From Adlercreutzia sp. ZJ304 (lineage in GTDB: Bacteria; Actinomycetota; Coriobacteriia; Coriobacteriales; Eggerthellaceae): a DNA stretch of 64,000 nt. Positions 55,297 through 63,050 of the stretch are shown one piece after another. A program made the position numbers and the translations under genes. The notes beneath the pieces were generated by a model that worked only from the letters and a program-made list of their open reading frames with translations, ran no database searches and was not told the DNA's origin. The DNA lies in the NCBI RefSeq assembly GCF_011039075.1, contig NZ_JAAKEG010000008.1, positions 1-64,000 on the forward strand, read 5' to 3'. How positions within the stretch are numbered: position 1 is the stretch's first letter; the number at the start of each line of letters is the position of its first letter.

Positions 55297-55812
55297 ATGC
55301 GTGCTGAATATAAACATATTAAATTACCTATTTCGGATGTGTCGGATTTGTTTGTTGGTGATAGGGCTATCTTTTCAGGACGTGTTATCTGTGGACGTGA
55401 CGCAGCTCTTCCTAAAGTCTGCGAGTTGATTGATAGCGGAAATATTAATGATATTGGTATAAATTTTGAGGGTGCCGCCATCTTACATACAGCTGTCAGC
55501 GAAGCTGGTATAGGACCAACATCTAGCAATAAGCTTGAAATTGAGGAAAGCTTCGGACCGCTTTGTGATGTAGGCGTGAGGGTATTTCTAGGTAAGGGTT
55601 CTCTTTCAGATACTACAATTGCAAAATTAGAAGAAAGCGGTGCCGTTTATGCTGTTGTTCCTCCAGTTACAGCGTTGCTTGGGAAAGGCATGACATCAAA
55701 GAGAGTGGTTGCATTTTCCAAGCTAGGAATGGAAGCTCTATACGAAATTGAACTTGAAGAATGTCCTGCTGTTATAGCTGCTGCGCATGGTAAAAGCATA
55801 TATCAAGGATAG
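55297..55812 (+). CDS. class I fumarase / tartrate dehydratase-like beta subunit
   Basis: The protein has 171 aa from the ATG at 55297, with AAAGGT just upstream, 10 bp after the CitE-like gene. The VGDRAIFSGRVICGRDAALPK start and the GIGPTSSNKLEIEESFGPLCDVGVRVFLGKG block are typical of the C-terminal domain of fumarate hydratase class I (TtdB-like). With the alpha subunit it would form a 4Fe-4S hydro-lyase that adds or removes water from a dicarboxylate. The usual gene order is alpha then beta; here it is reversed. Confidence 0.88.
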   Translation: MRAEYKHIKLPISDVSDLFVGDRAIFSGRVICGRDAALPKVCELIDSGNINDIGINFEGAAILHTAVSEAGIGPTSSNKLEIEESFGPLCDVGVRVFLGKGSLSDTTIAKLEESGAVYAVVPPVTALLGKGMTSKRVVAFSKLGMEALYEIELEECPAVIAAAHGKSIYQG

Positions 55813-55814
55813 CA

Positions 55815-56672
55815 ATGGATTGTCAAAAACTTATAGTTGATAAAGTTGCCAGTTGTTTGATTGAAGCTAGTTCCGCTTATCCTAATGATAAGAAACATGC
55901 TTATATGAGGGCTATTGAATGCGAGAAGAACGAAACGGCTAAATGGCTACTAGAGATTATGCTTGCTAACGGAGAGGCTGCAGAACAAAATTCGAGTCCT
56001 TTGTGTGACGATACCGGCATTCCTCATATTTTGCTTGAGGTTGGGCCTAGTAAGATTGTCAATGGCGAAATTCTAAAGGCAATCGAATTAGGTGTTGCAG
56101 AGGGCTTACGCAGGCTTCCTGGGAGACCTATGGCTGTAAAGGGGGATGGCGAGGATCGTTTGGGACAGACTTTGGGTATGTATGACGATCCTGCCATGCT
56201 AGATATCGCTCCTGTTGCTATACGAAGAATCAACGAGGATATTTTTCGAATTCATGTTTTGATGCTTGGCGGTGGACCTGCTATACGGGGAAGAAGCTAC
56301 CGTATATTTCACCGACACGATGCTTCTAATATTGAGAATCAGATTATTGAATGGGCTAAAGAGGCTTGTCTTCAACTGGGTTGTTCTCCTTGTACCTTAG
56401 CTATCGGCATTGGTCGTTCGCACTATGAGGCAGTAAATCTAATGCTTCAGGCTCAGGTAGATGGGAGATATGGTAATCAATCTGAGATGGAACAGCGCAT
56501 ATCGGATGCTGTTAATGCAAGTGGTATAGGACCTATGGGTATAGGTGGCTCAACAACTGTTCTAGGCACTTTTCTAAAAATTGGACCTGCTCGGGCGAGT
56601 GGTGTGCGCATTGTTTGCTTGCGACCGTGTTGCTGCTTTGAACCAAGGCATGCAAGTGTTGTTATCGACTAA
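55815..56672 (+). CDS. class I fumarase / tartrate dehydratase-like alpha subunit
   Basis: The protein has 285 aa. It shows SPLCDDTGIPHILLEVG, GGGPAIRGRSYRIFH, LQLGCSPCTLAIGIGRSHYEAVNLM and GIGPMGIGGSTTVLGTFLKIG, the family pattern of the catalytic Fe-S domain. Cys residues for the 4Fe-4S cluster are present in LCDDTG, GCSPC and near the end (LRPCCCF). Stand-alone members include fumarase, L-tartrate and mesaconase-like enzymes; the substrate is not predictable. Last gene of the tailoring pathway. Confidence 0.88.
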   Translation: MDCQKLIVDKVASCLIEASSAYPNDKKHAYMRAIECEKNETAKWLLEIMLANGEAAEQNSSPLCDDTGIPHILLEVGPSKIVNGEILKAIELGVAEGLRRLPGRPMAVKGDGEDRLGQTLGMYDDPAMLDIAPVAIRRINEDIFRIHVLMLGGGPAIRGRSYRIFHRHDASNIENQIIEWAKEACLQLGCSPCTLAIGIGRSHYEAVNLMLQAQVDGRYGNQSEMEQRISDAVNASGIGPMGIGGSTTVLGTFLKIGPARASGVRIVCLRPCCCFEPRHASVVID

Positions 56673-56690
56673 AATAGTGAGAGGACTACA

Positions 56691-56726
56691 ATGTGCGGTT
56701 TGCTGGCCTTTCCGGGCAAGTCTTAA
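56691..56726 (+). pseudogene. truncated class II glutamine amidotransferase start
   Basis: An 11-codon open frame reads MCGLLAFPGKS and then stops. It has GAGAGG about 8 bp upstream, like a real gene start. MCG with Cys at position 2 is the hallmark of class II glutamine amidotransferases such as asparagine synthase, which occur in glycan loci. The rest of the gene is missing, so this looks like a remnant at the island edge. The gap 56727-56923 holds no other gene I can see. Confidence 0.45.
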
Positions 56727-56923
56727 AACGTATGGGATAAATAGCCAAATCCTATGTCTGAACAGGTTAAATAAAGAAAATCTAACCTTAAGTCTACGCC
56801 CGGGACAAAATTAGGGCACACTAAATTAAGCCCTCTTCAGAGTAGCTTTAAAAAGTCGCTTTTAGTCAGTCGGAATAACTTATATACTATTCTATAGTAT
56901 ATTTTCTTCCGAAAGGATGCTGT

Positions 56924-57220
56924 ATGACGGTGACAATGGAGCCTATTTTCCCAATCTCTGCGCTACAAAAGAAACAAGGAGAGATAAAAAAAGCCGCTCA
57001 GTCAAATATTGTACGTATAACCGAAAACGGTGTTGGGGCTTACGTGTTTTGTACTGAGGATATGTTTCAAGAGAAGCTTAACGAGGCTGCAGAAAGTGCG
57101 GTATATGAGGCTTGTATGGCATCTGCTATTGAACGGGGACGCGCAGATATTGCTGCTGGGCGATATGTAAAAGGTATCGAGGCGGCATATGAAGAAGTCA
57201 AGAGGCGTACAGATGCCTGA
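56924..57220 (+). CDS. Phd/YefM-family antitoxin
   Basis: The protein has 98 aa with a GAAAGGA ribosome site. The N-terminal fold (FPISALQKKQGEIKKAAQSNIVRITENGVGAYVFC) matches Phd/YefM DNA-binding antitoxins. The C-terminal helix, rich in Glu and Arg, would wrap the toxin. It overlaps the toxin gene by 8 bp, the usual coupling. Upstream (about 56880-56915) lies an A/T-rich stretch with a TATACTATTCTATAGTATA palindrome-like sequence that could be its operator. Confidence 0.85.
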   Translation: MTVTMEPIFPISALQKKQGEIKKAAQSNIVRITENGVGAYVFCTEDMFQEKLNEAAESAVYEACMASAIERGRADIAAGRYVKGIEAAYEEVKRRTDA

Positions 57221-57482
57221 AATTCTTTTTACTGAAGGTTTCTTAAATGACGTTGCACAAGTACTTCTTGCCAGCAAGCGCAAAGAGATCATGGATGCTA
57301 TTTCTTTATTGTCCGATATGCCCGAGATCGGTTCTGGTATAGTGCCTCAATCAATTCGCAGGAAATATGGCAAAACTGTACGCAAGCTGGTCATTGCGCC
57401 TTTTGATGTCATCTATGAATATCATGCAGAACGCAATGAAGTCCATATTCTTGCGCTTATTCACCAAAGGATGGCGCAATAG
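57213..57482 (+). CDS. RelE/ParE-family toxin
   Basis: The protein has 89 aa from the ATG at 57213, which overlaps the antitoxin stop. The sequence EILFTEGFLNDVAQVLL, GSGIVPQSIRRKYGKTVRKLVIAPFDVIYEYHAERNEVHILALIHQR fits the RelE/ParE plan of a small beta sheet ending in a basic strand. RelE members cut mRNA at the ribosome, ParE members poison gyrase; which applies cannot be told. Complete frame, probably functional. Confidence 0.85.
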   Translation: MPEILFTEGFLNDVAQVLLASKRKEIMDAISLLSDMPEIGSGIVPQSIRRKYGKTVRKLVIAPFDVIYEYHAERNEVHILALIHQRMAQ

Positions 57483-57554
57483 AAATGGCATAGTTGCTTA
57501 GTGTGCACTTTGCATTAAAATTAGTGTAATGTTTGAATACGACTAGGAGTTTCA

Positions 57555-57674
57555 ATGGATATCTTTGAGTTCTTGGCTCAGCCTTGGGTAGTCGGAATTA
57601 TTATTGCAATAATAGTTATTCTTGTCGTTGTTTTTGTAGGCAAGGGTTTCTTCGATGAAATGAAGAAGAAATAA
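57555..57674 (+). CDS. 39-aa single-helix membrane peptide
   Basis: A small gene with TAGGAG 5-6 bp before the ATG at 57555. The 39-residue product starts [13 protein letters not shown], has one hydrophobic helix at residues 12-29 ([18 protein letters not shown]), and ends in a charged tail (FFDEMKKK). It precedes the sortase gene by 38 bp. Clear start, stop and amphipathic layout support translation. Function unknown; it may assist the sortase or act on its own. Confidence 0.65.
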   Translation: MDIFEFLAQPWVVGIIIAIIVILVVVFVGKGFFDEMKKK

Positions 57675-57712
57675 CTTAAAACCGGCGCACAGGCAAAAGG
57701 CACAAGGAAGGT

Positions 57713-58738
57713 ATGACCTACAGTTTCGGACCCAAACTGAACGGGCGGGCGGGTACGCAAGTCTCGCATGGTTCAGTTCAACCGAATATGTATCAGCATG
57801 GTAATTTGCAGGGCAACCGTGCGCAAATGCAGCCTCCAATGCAGCCCAATTCTCAGAAGCCAAGCAAAAAGCAAAAGCGCAAAGGCGGGGCTTGGCGCGT
57901 AGTATTTATATTGGCTATAGTGGTTCTGGCGTGTGCGCTAGGCGGCTTGGGCTGGTTACTTTTCACGTATTGGAACGGGCAAAACGAATACACCAAACTC
58001 AGCGACGAGAATTTCACCATAAACGACAACAGCGGAGTTACAACTCTTGGAAGCTTCGATGTAGACTGGGATGCGTTGCGCGCAATTAACCCCGATGTGG
58101 TGGGATGGGTTTATGTGCCCGGCACAAATATTAGCTACCCAATTTGCTGGCGCGAAAACGATGACAAATATTATTTAAAGCACAACTTTGGTCAAAATTC
58201 TGTTGGCGATTTTGGCGCTGAATACGGCTGTATAATGCTAGCTGGCGTAAATTCGCCCGATTGGACCGACCAAGTAAACGTAATATACGGACACCATATG
58301 GCTAACGGCACAATGTTTGCCACTTTGGGCGATTTTGCTTGGAACGATGAACTGTTCAACCAGCTACGCACATTTTACGTATTAACCCCGGAAGGGAACT
58401 TCCGAACTACATCGTTTGCCGTCGATAAAGTGCCGGGGTCATCAACCGATATTGTCATTCCCGACTTTGATTCTATGCAAGACTTTCACGATTATGTGCA
58501 AAAGCGCATAGACACCTCTACTGTAAATCCCGATCCGCCGGCGCCGCCGGTAGACGACATTAAGCAAGTATTTGCATTTTCTACATGCAGCTATCCAGAT
58601 GTAAACTATCGCATAGTAACGTTTTGTTCAGTGGACGAATTTTTGCCAGCCGGAAGTACGGTTTCGCAAGGAAATTCGCTAGTTGATCAAGGCGATATTG
58701 AAAGCGTAGAAGGTGCGATAGCTGAAAGGCTTTTATGA
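57713..58738 (+). CDS. class B sortase
   Basis: The protein has 341 aa. A polar, Gln/Pro-rich cytoplasmic stretch precedes one transmembrane helix at about 62-85. The catalytic domain follows: NPDVVGWVYVPGTNISYPI, the His motif VIYGHHM (His194/195), FSTCSY with Cys292 and NYRIV with Arg300. The insertion between the His and Cys segments and the TCSY motif fit SrtB-type sortases. It cleaves a sorting signal and joins the protein to peptidoglycan. The LAQTGD protein at 5.7 kb is a possible substrate. Unusually, it is coupled to purF by an ATGA overlap. Confidence 0.9.
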   Translation: MTYSFGPKLNGRAGTQVSHGSVQPNMYQHGNLQGNRAQMQPPMQPNSQKPSKKQKRKGGAWRVVFILAIVVLACALGGLGWLLFTYWNGQNEYTKLSDENFTINDNSGVTTLGSFDVDWDALRAINPDVVGWVYVPGTNISYPICWRENDDKYYLKHNFGQNSVGDFGAEYGCIMLAGVNSPDWTDQVNVIYGHHMANGTMFATLGDFAWNDELFNQLRTFYVLTPEGNFRTTSFAVDKVPGSSTDIVIPDFDSMQDFHDYVQKRIDTSTVNPDPPAPPVDDIKQVFAFSTCSYPDVNYRIVTFCSVDEFLPAGSTVSQGNSLVDQGDIESVEGAIAERLL

Positions 58739-60213
58739 GCGACTGGATAGAGTGTGGGGAACACCCCGATCATCCTCAGGAAGAATGCGGAATTTTTGGA
58801 GTATATGCGCCCGGAAGCGATGTGGCGCGAATGACGGGTTTTGGTTTGCAGGCGCTGCAGCATCGCGGACAGGAAAGCGCGGGCATTGCTGTGGGCGACG
58901 GTTACACCGTCACCGTAGAGAAAGATCTTGGGCTTGTAACTCAGGTATTCAATGAAGCTGCGCTTGCCAGCCTTACGGGCGATGTTGCGATAGGTCACGT
59001 GCGTTATTCCACCAGCGGTAGCAAAGCGGTATGGGAAGCCGCGCAGCCGCATATGTCAGCTATAGATGAAGTGCTGTTTGCGTTGGCGCACAACGGCACA
59101 CTTACTAATACAAACAGCATGCGTGCGCAGCTAATAGATCAGGGCGTACAACTGCGATCTTCTACCGATTCTGAGGTAGCCGCAAAGGCAATAGGTTTGG
59201 TTACACGAAAGACGCATCATCTGCGCGACGGTATTACAAGCGCTATGAATTTGATGGCGGGCGCATACGCAATGGTCATATGTACGGCTGATGCTCTTTA
59301 TGCTTTTCGCGATCCGCACGGCATAAGACCGCTGTGCATGGGAAAGTTGGCTAATAACCGCGGATGGGTGGTTTCATCTGAAACTTGCGGTTTGGATATA
59401 GTTGGCGCTCAGTATGTGCGCGATATAAATCCCGGTGAAATAGTCAGGATTGGGCAAGACGGTGTGGCATCTGTACAGGCAGTTCCTTCTAAAAAGCCAG
59501 CAGCTTGCATCTTTGAATACGTATATTTTGCGCGACCCGATAGCGTAATAGATGGGCAAAGTGTTTATAAGGCGCGTCGCAATACGGGGCGCATTTTGGC
59601 GCGCGAAGCTCCGGCTGATGCCGATTTGGTGCTAGGGGTGCCAGACAGCGGGGTACCTGCGGCGCTTGGTTTTTCAGCTGAGAGCGGCATAGAATACACC
59701 GACGGCATAGTGAAAAATCGTTATGTTGGGCGCACTTTCATACAGCCTACTCAGGAAATGCGACAGTTGGGTATTCGGTTGAAGTTGAATCCGCTTTCAA
59801 ATGTAATAGCTGGCAAGCGGCTGGTGGTTATTGACGATAGCATAGTGCGCGGCAATACAAGCAAGAAGCTGGTGCAAATGCTCCGAGATGCTGGTGCAAC
59901 AGAGGTGCATTTGCGCATAACTAGTCCAGAAGTTATGTGGCCATGCTTCTATGGTATAGATACTGATACGCGCGATCAGCTTATAGCGGCAAATATGTCG
60001 CTTGAGCAAATGAATGAATGGATTGGGTCTGACTCTTTGGCGTTTTTGTCGCTGGATGGATTGCGCGAGGCTGTAAGCGATGCGCATACTCAGGGGTTCT
60101 GCGATGCGTGCTTCACGGGCGATTATCCGGTTGCTATTCCTGAAGATGTGGCACAACTTAGCTTTTTCACTAAACATGATTTCGATAAGGTTTTTTCAAA
60201 AGAAGGCGAATAA
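58735..60213 (+). CDS. purF: amidophosphoribosyltransferase
   Basis: The protein has 492 aa. It has a short propeptide ending EE before the catalytic Cys (EECGIFGVYAPG), then the Ntn glutaminase (LQHRGQESAGIA, HNGTLTN) and the PRTase domain (VVIDDSIVRGNTSKKLVQML). Cys residues in ACIFEYVYFARPDS, WPCFYGID and FCDACFTGDYP are those that hold the 4Fe-4S cluster in the Bacillus-type enzyme. First step of purine synthesis. A terminator lies downstream at 60389-60430. Confidence 0.96.
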   Translation: MSDWIECGEHPDHPQEECGIFGVYAPGSDVARMTGFGLQALQHRGQESAGIAVGDGYTVTVEKDLGLVTQVFNEAALASLTGDVAIGHVRYSTSGSKAVWEAAQPHMSAIDEVLFALAHNGTLTNTNSMRAQLIDQGVQLRSSTDSEVAAKAIGLVTRKTHHLRDGITSAMNLMAGAYAMVICTADALYAFRDPHGIRPLCMGKLANNRGWVVSSETCGLDIVGAQYVRDINPGEIVRIGQDGVASVQAVPSKKPAACIFEYVYFARPDSVIDGQSVYKARRNTGRILAREAPADADLVLGVPDSGVPAALGFSAESGIEYTDGIVKNRYVGRTFIQPTQEMRQLGIRLKLNPLSNVIAGKRLVVIDDSIVRGNTSKKLVQMLRDAGATEVHLRITSPEVMWPCFYGIDTDTRDQLIAANMSLEQMNEWIGSDSLAFLSLDGLREAVSDAHTQGFCDACFTGDYPVAIPEDVAQLSFFTKHDFDKVFSKEGE

Positions 60214-60388
60214 TGATGTATACTTCGAGCGTTGCAAGGCTTTGACTGTTCAGCCTATGAACACGCATGCTGATGAAAAGGGGGCTTCGGCAATATGCGC
60301 GCGAAAGGCTAGGATGCGTCGCGAAGAGCGAAGGCGCGGGACATCTTCGTCTGCAGCGGCTGCACCTCATCAGGGGATGATGCAGCAA

Positions 60389-60430
60389 AATCGCCCGACC
60401 ATTCTTATAGAACGGTCGGGCGATTCTCTT
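60389..60430 (+). terminator. rho-independent terminator after purF
   Basis: A perfect 12-bp stem, AATCGCCCGACC (60389-60400) and GGTCGGGCGATT (60414-60425), has a 13-nt loop and is followed by CTCTTTC. The 175 bp between purF and this hairpin hold no convincing gene. Confidence 0.85.
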
Positions 60431-60590
60431 TCGGCGGCAGTTATTTCATGCCGCTGTATTAGCTAACAAATAATTCAGGCATATAGGCAGAAAAGCGTGT
60501 CTGTTTTAGTAGATTGCATATGGATAGGGCGCGCTGTTTTGGAACTCTGACCAAACCAGAACGTGTGTTGCCTTCGTCACTTTTTAGGCG
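60431..60590. other. gap without recognisable gene
   Basis: Nothing convincing is seen between the purF terminator and the first inverted-repeat element. No ribosome site with a sensible frame is present on either strand. Confidence 0.6.
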
Positions 60591-60753
60591 AAAAATGGTC
60601 AAAACTTCCGACTTTCCACAGTCTATAATGCCAAATTACGCCAATTACGAATCAAAATGGAATTGAAGAACCCTGTTTGCCCAGTGTCCTCCACATTTCA
60701 AGTTAGCTATGTGGCACTATGACCATGGAAAGCTGAAAGTTTTGACCATTTTT
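60591..60753. mobile_element. 163-bp MITE-like element with 27-bp imperfect terminal inverted repeats
   Basis: The left arm 60591-60617 starts AAAAATGGTCAAAACTT. The right arm 60727-60753 is its inverted copy and ends AAGTTTTGACCATTTTT. Only about four positions of 27 differ. The interior is non-coding. It may be a non-autonomous insertion element or the joined ends of a deleted IS. Confidence 0.55.
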
Positions 60754-60801
60754 CTAACTTTTTTGAACTAGTATGCGGATGAGCTGAATCGTAATCTAGC
60801 G

Positions 60802-61029
60802 TCAAGGTGTTGAGAGTTTACCCAAAAGCCATCCAACAAACACTTTAAGATATCTTGCAGAGGTATCGTTTTTCCTAACACTAGAGCCTCCGCATAAGCT
60901 ACATCTCCACCTCTGCCTTCCGGCTTTAGTGAATTTGTTCTTTGACATTTTGCTGCCGCAAATGCTGCATTTTGAGATAGACACCGCTCGGGGCTGTAAC
61001 AGAAGTCTCATCAATAAGAAACCCGCCAC
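60802..61029 (-). pseudogene. N-terminal fragment of an IS1249-like transposase
   Basis: A 75-codon frame on the - strand contains a zinc-ribbon and linker, CSICGSKMSKNKFTKAGRQRW followed by RCSLCGG and FVGWLLGK. This is the start of IS1249/IS256-related transposases (CPxCGSxxxKNGxTKxGRQRWRCxxC). The catalytic DDE part is missing: the frame stops about 55 codons after the zinc finger. It is therefore a dead remnant. Its 5' part overlaps the 121-bp inverted-repeat element. Confidence 0.6.
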
Positions 61030-61109
61030 AATATGTGGTGGGTTTCTTGCATTTCATTTCAATATATAGCGGTTCAAGATAACCATTCAAGACTTTTGTT
61101 ACAGCCCCG
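60989..61109. mobile_element. 121-bp MITE-like element with 20-bp terminal inverted repeats
   Basis: The left end CGGGGCTGTAACAGAAGTCT (60989-61008) and the inverted right end at 61090-61109 differ at one position in 20. Inside lies a strong hairpin, AAGAAACCCGCCAC / GTGGTGGGTTTCTT with an AATAT loop, near 61016-61048. It abuts the transposase fragment, so these may be the IS ends with the body deleted. Confidence 0.65.
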
Positions 61110-61151
61110 TCAAGTGAGAATTCTACACACTTTTTGCCTATATGCCATAAT

Positions 61152-61790
61152 TTACTGGTTGCTTTGTGTGGTTGTATTGGTCTGATCTGCTACTTGTTCG
61201 GGTTGTGTTGTTGGCTGTTCGGGGGCAGTAGGCTGCATTGGTTGCACCGGTTGCACCGACTGTACTGGTTGCACCGGCTGTACTGGTTGCACCGGCTGTG
61301 CGGGTATCTGTATTGGTTGTGCAGGAATGCCTGTTGGCGCTGATTGGTTATAAACGCCGGCTTTCACTAATTGGCGGTCTTTACTAGCGAACACAGCTAC
61401 GATAATTAACAGTACGCATGTAACTATGCTGCCTCCAAGGAAACTTAGGATGGCACCCGCAATTGCCCAGCCGAAGACATTCCCCAATTTCTGCTGATTG
61501 TTATGGAAGCGTAGTCCTGTTATGCCAGCGACCAATACTAAAATGCAGCATATAAGCGTCCACACAAACATGGCTTCGCCAACTGCCATTAAAATTTGTG
61601 CAACTATTGCACCGTCGGAATGAGAATAATATCCGTTGTCGTATTCAATGCCTGTTGCGGCATATTCTAGCGCCGGACCCATAGCTATCATTGCAATCGC
61701 CCCGATTAGACTGCCAATAATTCCTAATGCGGCAAGAACGACAACAGCAATGCTAAGACCCTTAATGGCTTTAGCGTGATTCGTTTGCAT
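61152..61790 (-). CDS. membrane protein with Pro/Gln repeat tail
   Basis: The protein has 212 aa on the - strand, with AAGGAAGGAAA before the ATG. Three hydrophobic segments at about 10-35, 65-95 and 105-135 form the membrane part. The C-terminal 70 residues are a low-complexity tail with repeated PVQPVQ units (IPAQPVQPVQPVQ), then Thr/Gln-rich sequence. The DNA of the tail is a set of short direct repeats around GGTTGCACCGG (about 61235-61325). Not recognised beyond that; similar tails are common in exported or envelope proteins. It interrupts the pur gene order. Confidence 0.75.
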   Translation of the reverse strand: MQTNHAKAIKGLSIAVVVLAALGIIGSLIGAIAMIAMGPALEYAATGIEYDNGYYSHSDGAIVAQILMAVGEAMFVWTLICCILVLVAGITGLRFHNNQQKLGNVFGWAIAGAILSFLGGSIVTCVLLIIVAVFASKDRQLVKAGVYNQSAPTGIPAQPIQIPAQPVQPVQPVQPVQSVQPVQPMQPTAPEQPTTQPEQVADQTNTTTQSNQ

Positions 61791-61824
61791 CGGTATTTCC
61801 TTCCTTACTTGAACGTATTGCCGA

Positions 61825-61844
61825 TATTGAATTCTATTTCAATA
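61825..61844. promoter_or_regulatory. palindrome in the divergent region before purM
   Basis: The perfect repeat TATTGAA / TTCAATA with a 6-bp spacer lies between the divergent starts of the membrane-protein gene and purM. It is a candidate operator only; the rest of 61791-61985 shows no gene. Confidence 0.3.
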
Positions 61845-61994
61845 CTGCCCCAGAATACCATCTTTCGCTAAATAGTTTCCTTGCGGTAATTTATCGCCTG
61901 AAAATACCTTGCCTGATATTAGCGAAACGCACTAAAGGTTTTGCTAGTTAGAAGTTAGAATAGAGGCAAGTGAAAACTTCGGAAGGTGGTGTGG

Positions 61995-63050
61995 ATGGGC
62001 GAACAAATTACTTACGCACAGGCTGGTGTTAGCACGGTAGAAGGTGCGCGTGCGGTTGATGCTATAAAGGGGCTGGTCGGTGCCACATATAGACATGAAG
62101 TGGTGGGCGATATAGGTGGTTTTGGCGGTCTTTTCAGCATAGCTGCAGCAAAGGAAATGGAAGAGCCGCTGCTTGTAAGCGGAACCGATGGTGTGGGTAC
62201 CAAGCTTAAAGTAGCTCAAATGCTTGGTAAGCATACAAGTGTCGGAATTGATTTAGTTGCGATGTGTGCAAACGATATTCTTGCTACCGGTGCCGAGCCT
62301 TTGTTCTTTTTGGACTATGTTGCCGTGGGAAAGCTTTCTGCCGAGCAGATGCACGACATAGTGGCTGGCATAGCCGATGGATGCAAGCAGGCAGGCGCAT
62401 CGCTTATCGGGGGAGAGATGGCTGAACACCCCGGCGTTATGGACCCTGACGATTACGACCTAAGCGGCTTTTGCGTCGGTATAGTTGATAAGCCGCGCAT
62501 GTTAGGGCCTCAAAATGTGCATGTTGGCGACGTTTTGCTTGGGCTTGAGTCTAGCGGATTGCATTCGAATGGTTATTCGCTGGCGCGCAAGGTTTTGGTA
62601 GAGGGCAAAAGCGCCGATGAACTGAAAGCGCCCGTGGAAAAGCTCGGCGGCAAAAGTGTGCTTGAGGCTCTTCTGATTCCAACGCGCATATATGTAAAGC
62701 CGGTGCTTGATGTGTTGCGCAGTTTGCCGGGCGCGGTGCATTCTCTGGCGCATATAACCGGTGGTGGCATAACGGAAAATTTGAATCGCGCACTTCCTTC
62801 TAATATGAATGCGCAAGTGCAGCTAGGCTCGTGGGTTGTGCCTCCAATCGTTGAATATACTTGCGAGGCGGCAAATCTTAGCGAAACCGAGCGCTTAAAG
62901 ACATTCAATATGGGAATAGGTGCGGTGTTGGTGGTGGATGCCAGCACCGAATACGATGTGAAGGCGGCACTAGACGCTGCGGGCGAAAAAGTGCACAACA
63001 TAGGGCGTGTGGTGTCCGGTTCTGGTGAGGTGGAATATGTGCGCGCTTAA
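61995..63050 (+). CDS. purM: phosphoribosylformylglycinamidine cyclo-ligase
   Basis: The protein has 351 aa from the ATG at 61995, with GGAAGG 8 bp upstream; the GTGs at 61986 and 61989 overlap or crowd that site. Motifs are GGFGGLFSIAA, VSGTDGVGTKLKVAQ, GIDLVAMCANDILATGAEPLFFLDY, GGEMAEHPGVM and HITGGGITENLNRALP. It makes AIR in purine synthesis. It overlaps purN by 14 bp. Confidence 0.96.
   Translation: MGEQITYAQAGVSTVEGARAVDAIKGLVGATYRHEVVGDIGGFGGLFSIAAAKEMEEPLLVSGTDGVGTKLKVAQMLGKHTSVGIDLVAMCANDILATGAEPLFFLDYVAVGKLSAEQMHDIVAGIADGCKQAGASLIGGEMAEHPGVMDPDDYDLSGFCVGIVDKPRMLGPQNVHVGDVLLGLESSGLHSNGYSLARKVLVEGKSADELKAPVEKLGGKSVLEALLIPTRIYVKPVLDVLRSLPGAVHSLAHITGGGITENLNRALPSNMNAQVQLGSWVVPPIVEYTCEAANLSETERLKTFNMGIGAVLVVDASTEYDVKAALDAAGEKVHNIGRVVSGSGEVEYVRA

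Noticed and set aside
60080-60466. Open frame across the purF end and the terminator
   Set aside because: It lies in another frame of purF and runs through the terminator hairpin; the product is Arg/Ser/Ala-rich and unconvincing.
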